Assembly (NCBI GenBank): GCA_026388345.1
Contig: JAPLJY010000155.1
Location: 1 to 9,004 of the forward strand
Reading direction: 5' to 3'
Origin: Deltaproteobacteria bacterium
GTDB lineage: Bacteria; Desulfobacterota; Syntrophia; Syntrophales; UBA5619
DNA: 9,004 nucleotides
The first letter of the stretch is position 1, and each line of letters opens with the position of its first letter. A program made the position numbers and the translations under genes. Of this stretch, positions 6,319-9,004 are shown one piece after another. The notes under the pieces were generated by a model that made no database searches, was not told the origin of the DNA, and was given only the letters and a program-made list of their open reading frames with translations.

Positions 6319-7161
6319 TCAGCCTCTATACTCTACTTCAAACCAATCAACCCCACGACTGCCATCCAACTTGCCTTCCGTCGGCCGGTGGTGAGCATTA
6401 CATAGCCATACTCCATTTTGCAGCTTATCAGAACCACCATCTTTGTATGGTATTATATGGGCACCCTCTACTTTCCCGGAACACGTTGTTTCCATGACGA
6501 CTTTGGGCAAATTCTTGATTTTTCCAATTTCGCACTTACTATCTATGCTTTGCAAGCTCCTGTTTAAAGAAGCATTCCTCTTAAAGACAGGCTTTGACGG
6601 ATAGAGCCATAGAAATAGATCCCAGCTATTCTGTATTATCTCACCTATCGCCTCCTGGTTGAAGTCGTTCGCGAGACATACCCCGAAAATGTTCCCAACC
6701 CCCGTCTTACCAGCCTTGGATTTACCGAATACCGTCTTTGTAAAGCCAGATGTTTCTAACTCGTCAAGTTTATTTAAAAACACTTCTAAATTGGGGGTCC
6801 TGATCTCCTCCTGAATACCTTTTCTTGAGAAGCGCAAGTAGTTTTCATCTCTGTATTTCACGGTATTTGCAATAATGGCCCTAAACGTTTCGTAGTCGAA
6901 ATTATTCTTAAAGAACGACGACATTATAGGAGTGTGCGCTAATGCGAAAAGCAACCGCTTCCTCTCTTTGTTGACGATATACAGGTAACCACTGCGGTAG
7001 TCATTACGCCTATTTCTATCTGCCTTTTGGAAATATGAAAATGCTAAATCCAAGATGAAATATTCTTCTCGGTTGTTTACCTTTCGGAAGATGGCTTCTC
7101 GGCCCAATTTCTCCGAAACCGTCTCAACTATGGCAGTTACTATTTCGGGAGGTTTAATCAT
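6319..7161 (-). CDS. HNH-motif protein with unrecognised N-terminal region
   Basis: The protein has 280 residues from ATG 7161. An in-frame ATG at 7188 would add nine; neither has a strong ribosome site, and MIKPPEIV reads as a more natural start. Only the last 75 or so residues are recognisable. They hold an HNH-type nuclease motif, with GAHIIPYKDGGSDKLQNGVWLCNAHHRP giving the first His, the central Asn and the final His pair, preceded by isolated Cys residues (SKCEIG and TTCSG) in place of a tidy CxxC. The first 200 residues, mixed helix and strand with NREEYFILDLAFSYFQ and YRSGYLYIVNKERKR, could be a specificity domain; I cannot name it. The gene is much more AT-rich than its surroundings (23 of 60 GC at 6841-6900), which suggests separate recent acquisition. 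Restriction-type nuclease activity is plausible, not shown. Confidence 0.6.
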   Translation of the reverse strand: MIKPPEIVTAIVETVSEKLGREAIFRKVNNREEYFILDLAFSYFQKADRNRRNDYRSGYLYIVNKERKRLLFALAHTPIMSSFFKNNFDYETFRAIIANTVKYRDENYLRFSRKGIQEEIRTPNLEVFLNKLDELETSGFTKTVFGKSKAGKTGVGNIFGVCLANDFNQEAIGEIIQNSWDLFLWLYPSKPVFKRNASLNRSLQSIDSKCEIGKIKNLPKVVMETTCSGKVEGAHIIPYKDGGSDKLQNGVWLCNAHHRPTEGKLDGSRGVDWFEVEYRG

Positions 7162-7189
7162 TAGGATATTCCGGGGACATAATACCATT

Positions 7190-7300
7190 TTATGCGTTGT
7201 TACCTACCTTATCCGCCTTGTCCTTTAATGCCGATCGCGCACTCTCCCCGACACGGCGAGCGATACGGACACACTTTTCGCATGTCTCCCGATCCGGCAT
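7190..7300 (-). CDS. possible 36-residue protein with a CxxC motif
   Basis: An open frame starts at ATG 7300 and ends at TAA 7190-7192. It encodes a basic, Ala/Arg/Lys-rich helix-like peptide with ETCEKCVRIARRVGESAR. It lies 38 bp after the HEPN stop codon, and its TAA is one base before the alternative ATG (7188) of the HNH gene, so translational coupling is possible. Only a GGAT sequence 4 bases before the ATG resembles a ribosome site. Its base content is GC-rich, unlike the HNH gene. It may also be the degraded tail of an older gene. Short length makes a chance frame quite possible. Confidence 0.2.
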   Translation of the reverse strand: MPDRETCEKCVRIARRVGESARSALKDKADKVGNNA

Positions 7301-7311
7301 TGCATCCGGCA
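7292..7311. repeat. short direct repeat
   Basis: ATCCGGCA occurs at 7292-7299 and 7304-7311 with TTGC between, a 12-base period. It lies in the gap between the HEPN gene and the AT-rich HNH gene and overlaps the start of the possible small gene. Confidence 0.4.
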
Positions 7312-7338
7312 AGACACTGAAAAGAGGGTATCGGCGCG

Positions 7339-7776
7339 TTATGCAGGCAAGCGTTCAGATGACTTTGACCCGGTTATCTTTGCGACCACTTCATCGGGCA
7401 GAGGCACTTTTTGACGAACAAAATCGAAGATTTTCTCTGCCTGCTTTGTGGCAACCGCCACTTCCTGGGCTTCGGGTTCCATGATCATATCCGGATAACG
7501 GTAGGCCGTGGCAAAAGGGCTTAATTCTTCCGCGTCGTCAAGGATTTCCGCGAAAGTTTCGTCAATTGCCTGGCAAAGCTCAACGAGTAACCGAAGATTA
7601 TGGAACTTCTGTGGAGGTTGCTGCTTATAGGATAGGTACCCCTTCAGTGCCTTTTCGGCGCACTGTTGAGTGTGATAAATGGCCGTGTCCAAGACGGGCT
7701 CTTCATCCTGGGCGAGTTTCTTTGCTGAAATCAGATCATGATAGGATTTGATCAGCCAGGATTCATAAGGCTTCAT
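7339..7776 (-). CDS. HEPN domain protein (toxin partner of MNT)
   Basis: The protein has 145 residues from ATG 7776. It matches the COG2250-type HEPN fold: YESWLIKSYHDLISAKKL (first helix), YHTQQCAEKALKGYLSYK (about 34-51, the most conserved helix), KFHNLRLLVELC (about 58-69) and SPFATAYRYPD (about 86-96). HEPN proteins paired with MNT nucleotidyltransferases often act as RNase toxins, neutralised by AMP transfer from the partner. The canonical R-x4-6-H catalytic motif is not visible here, so RNase activity is uncertain. The start codon lies inside the end of the MNT gene (14-base overlap), which shows a single translationally coupled operon. A longer in-frame start at 7842 would overlap MNT by 80 bases and lacks family similarity. 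Pairing is confident; toxicity is inferred. Confidence 0.85.
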   Translation of the reverse strand: MKPYESWLIKSYHDLISAKKLAQDEEPVLDTAIYHTQQCAEKALKGYLSYKQQPPQKFHNLRLLVELCQAIDETFAEILDDAEELSPFATAYRYPDMIMEPEAQEVAVATKQAEKIFDFVRQKVPLPDEVVAKITGSKSSERLPA

Positions 7777-8083
7777 ACAGGATGGTGCCCTCTTTCTTGA
7801 TTTTATGGCAAAGCGTGGAGACATCTTGGGAAAGCTCTTCAAATTCCTGTTTTGTGTGGACGATAATGTCTTCGTTGATTTTTAAACCGCGCAAGGCCCT
7901 GACGCCCTTGACGGAACGTCGATAAGGCTTTTCCTGTGACTGATCGACAACGACCAGCACATCCAGGTCGCTCTCCTCATTGGCCTTCCCCCAGGCATGG
8001 GAGCCATAGAGATAAATTGCCGACGGATGGTATGTCTTTACCAATATGTCTTTCAAAGTGTCGATTGTCTGCGATTTGGTCAC
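7763..8083 (-). CDS. MNT-type nucleotidyltransferase (MntA-like antitoxin)
   Basis: The protein has 106 residues. It carries the minimal nucleotidyltransferase signature YGSHAWGKANEESDLDVLVV, where Gly27-Ser28 is followed by exactly ten residues and then Asp39-x-Asp41, the GSx10DxD pattern. The third carboxylate is probably Asp72 in INEDIIV. In the HepT/MntA systems studied, this enzyme adds AMP groups to a tyrosine of the HEPN toxin and blocks it. Here it precedes and overlaps the HEPN gene by 14 bases (ATGAAGCCTTATGA), so both are made from one message. The start is GTG 8083, with GGAGA 7 bases upstream. All catalytic residues are present, so activity is expected. The upstream leader has several inverted repeats that could serve regulation. 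Confidence 0.88.
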   Translation of the reverse strand: MTKSQTIDTLKDILVKTYHPSAIYLYGSHAWGKANEESDLDVLVVVDQSQEKPYRRSVKGVRALRGLKINEDIIVHTKQEFEELSQDVSTLCHKIKKEGTILYEAL

Positions 8084-8090
8084 TGTCCAA

Positions 8091-8095
8091 TCTCC
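8091..8095 (-). promoter_or_regulatory. ribosome binding site for the MNT gene (GTG start)
   Basis: GGAGA on the - strand lies 7 bases before GTG 8083, supporting the non-ATG start. Confidence 0.6.
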
Positions 8096-8107
8096 ATCCG
8101 TGTATCT

Positions 8108-8122
8108 CTTCCATTTTGGAAG
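8108..8122. repeat. inverted repeat 1 upstream of MNT
   Basis: CTTCCA-TTT-TGGAAG is a perfect 6-bp inverted repeat with a 3-base centre, 25 bases upstream of the MNT start. It may be an operator or an mRNA hairpin in the leader. Confidence 0.35.
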
Positions 8123-8127
8123 CTACA

Positions 8128-8140
8128 TCAATCGTATTGA
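8128..8140. repeat. inverted repeat 2 upstream of MNT
   Basis: TCAAT-CGT-ATTGA is a 5-bp perfect inverted repeat with a 3-base centre. Flanking bases (ACA on one side, TGT after two extra bases on the other) would extend the symmetry imperfectly. Confidence 0.25.
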
Positions 8141-8162
8141 CATGTCTATTGTTTCTTGTAGG

Positions 8163-8180
8163 GTTGATCCCGGTATCAAC
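8163..8180. repeat. inverted repeat 3 upstream of MNT
   Basis: GTTGAT-CCCGGT-ATCAAC is a perfect 6-bp inverted repeat with a 6-base centre, 80 bases upstream of the MNT start. Confidence 0.3.
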
Positions 8181-8368
8181 TTCAGCCCCCAAGGGGCGTG
8201 GCGACAGAGGACTAGAGCAAATGCGTATCGAGATAGCGGTTAAACGCTAACGATTTTAGGATGATTCTTGTGGATGACGATACAAAAAAATTGGGGGAAT
8301 ATCAAGGAAAAATAATCTCGCTGTCGGGAGCAAAGGGTTATTCATTGTCCATCATAGGCGGATGAACA

Positions 8369-9004
8369 TTACTGCTCCTTCTTCCCGAACGCGGGATCGA
8401 TCTTGATCAGCGCCGCCACGATGAAGCCAGGAATCGTCGAGACGAGGATCCAGAGGAAGAAGCTGGAATATCCCAACTGCTCCTGGATCCAGCCGCTCGA
8501 CATCGCCGGGATCATCATCCCGAGCGCCATGATCCCCGTTGCAATAGCATAATGGACCGTCTTGTACTCCCCCTCGCAGACCATGATCATCACGAGCGAA
8601 TAGGCCGTGAAGCCGAAACCGTAGCCGAACTGCTCCGCCGCCACGGCGGCGTTGATCACCCAGAGACTCTCCGGCATCGCCCGCGAGAGATAGATGAAGA
8701 TCGCGTCCGGCAGGTGCATCGCGAAGACCATGATCCAGAGCCAGTACTTGAGCCCCTTCCGGGAGATGACCCAGCCGCCGAGAAGCCCCCCAAGCATGAG
8801 CGCGATCGCCCCGACCGTCCCGTAGACGATCCCTACCTCCGCCGTCGATAGCCCCAATCCCCCCTTCGTCCGCGGGTCGAGCAGAAACGGGGCGACCATC
8901 TTGACGAGCTGCGCCTCGGCGAAGCGGTAGAGAAGGAAGAAGGCGATCACCGCAATGATGTCCTTCCTCCGGAAGAAGATCACGAACCCCCGGAGGAATG
9001 CCGC
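8369..9004 (-). CDS. AmpG-like MFS permease, C-terminal half
   Basis: The frame is open through the right edge, so only the last 211 residues are seen; GTG 8983 is internal. About six hydrophobic segments are visible, which fits the second half of a 12-helix MFS carrier. The stretch YRFAEAQLVKMVAPFLLD, the loop GLGLSTAEVGIVYG, GGLLGGW and EQFGYGFGFTAYSLVMIMVCEGEYKT resemble AmpG-type muropeptide permeases, particularly the form I associate with Bacteroidetes and related anaerobes. AmpG brings GlcNAc-anhydroMurNAc peptides from the periplasm into the cytoplasm during cell-wall recycling. The short charged tail (KKEQ) ends the protein normally. Base content is high GC (43 of 60 at 8761-8820), as in the fusion gene at 2335-4176 and unlike the block between. 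Membrane carrier is sure; the muropeptide substrate is inferred and another MFS substrate remains possible. Confidence 0.75.
   Translation of the reverse strand, partial: AAFLRGFVIFFRRKDIIAVIAFFLLYRFAEAQLVKMVAPFLLDPRTKGGLGLSTAEVGIVYGTVGAIALMLGGLLGGWVISRKGLKYWLWIMVFAMHLPDAIFIYLSRAMPESLWVINAAVAAEQFGYGFGFTAYSLVMIMVCEGEYKTVHYAIATGIMALGMMIPAMSSGWIQEQLGYSSFFLWILVSTIPGFIVAALIKIDPAFGKKEQ

Larger units (their letters stand above)
8084..8368. other. leader of the MNT-HEPN operon and right border of the accessory block
   Basis: This 285-bp gap lies between the AmpG-like stop and the MNT start. It should hold the MNT-HEPN promoter, but I see no clear -35/-10 pair; TAGACA with a 17-base spacer to TAGCTT on the - strand is the best and is weak. 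The half nearer the permease is AT-rich (poly-A at 8284-8290) and has no convincing terminator for the permease gene. Three inverted repeats sit close to the MNT start. Confidence 0.5.

Noticed and set aside
7292..7311. Short direct repeat considered as an insertion-site duplication
   Set aside because: The two copies are only 4 bases apart, so they cannot flank an inserted element; no transposase or terminal inverted repeats were found in the window.
8261..8365. 34-codon + strand frame beginning MILVDDD, faintly like the start of a response regulator
   Set aside because: The similarity is limited to a few acidic residues, the ATG has no properly spaced ribosome site, and the frame stops before any further receiver-domain motif.
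4318..8368. Search for a tRNA, integrase or attachment site at the borders of the accessory block
   Set aside because: No tRNA-like cloverleaf, integrase gene or matching direct repeats at the two borders could be seen by eye, so a tRNA-integrated island is not claimed.

Overview
The window looks like part of a bacterial chromosome from a Gram-negative lineage, most likely Desulfobacterota (the former Deltaproteobacteria, Syntrophales-like). That placement is an inference. It rests on a GC-rich backbone, an AmpG-type muropeptide permease, a MurU/AmgK-like cell-wall-sugar salvage enzyme and a secreted DUF1566 lipoprotein-like protein. No rRNA, tRNA, CRISPR array or insertion sequence was seen.

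Left part (1-1121, + strand): the C-terminal end of a SAM-dependent methyltransferase is cut by the window edge. It is followed by a stand-alone DUF1566 protein with a signal peptide. That gene has a recognisable sigma70-type promoter overlapped by a 7-bp perfect inverted repeat, and a good Shine-Dalgarno sequence.

Middle (1342-4176, - strand): two GC-rich genes probably form an operon. A nucleotidyltransferase-kinase fusion (MurU-like domain, then AmgK-like domain) is followed 18 bp later by a P1-family (S58) self-cleaving Ntn-type peptidase.

Right-middle (about 4318-8368, - strand): an accessory block with clearly lower GC. Read in the direction of transcription (right to left) it holds a MNT nucleotidyltransferase overlapping a HEPN protein, a possible 36-codon gene, an AT-rich HNH protein with an unrecognised N-terminal region, a NucS-like PD-(D/E)XK nuclease, and a McrA-like HNH nuclease. 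This resembles a defence or toxin-antitoxin island.

Right edge (8369-9004, - strand): the C-terminal half of an AmpG-like MFS permease, again GC-rich. AmpG imports muropeptides, and AmgK/MurU convert the recovered sugar to UDP-MurNAc. The accessory block therefore sits between two genes that plausibly serve the same peptidoglycan-recycling route and may once have been neighbours. The most interesting points are this split, the domain fusion, and the cluster of three unrelated nucleases beside a HEPN protein that lacks the canonical catalytic motif.
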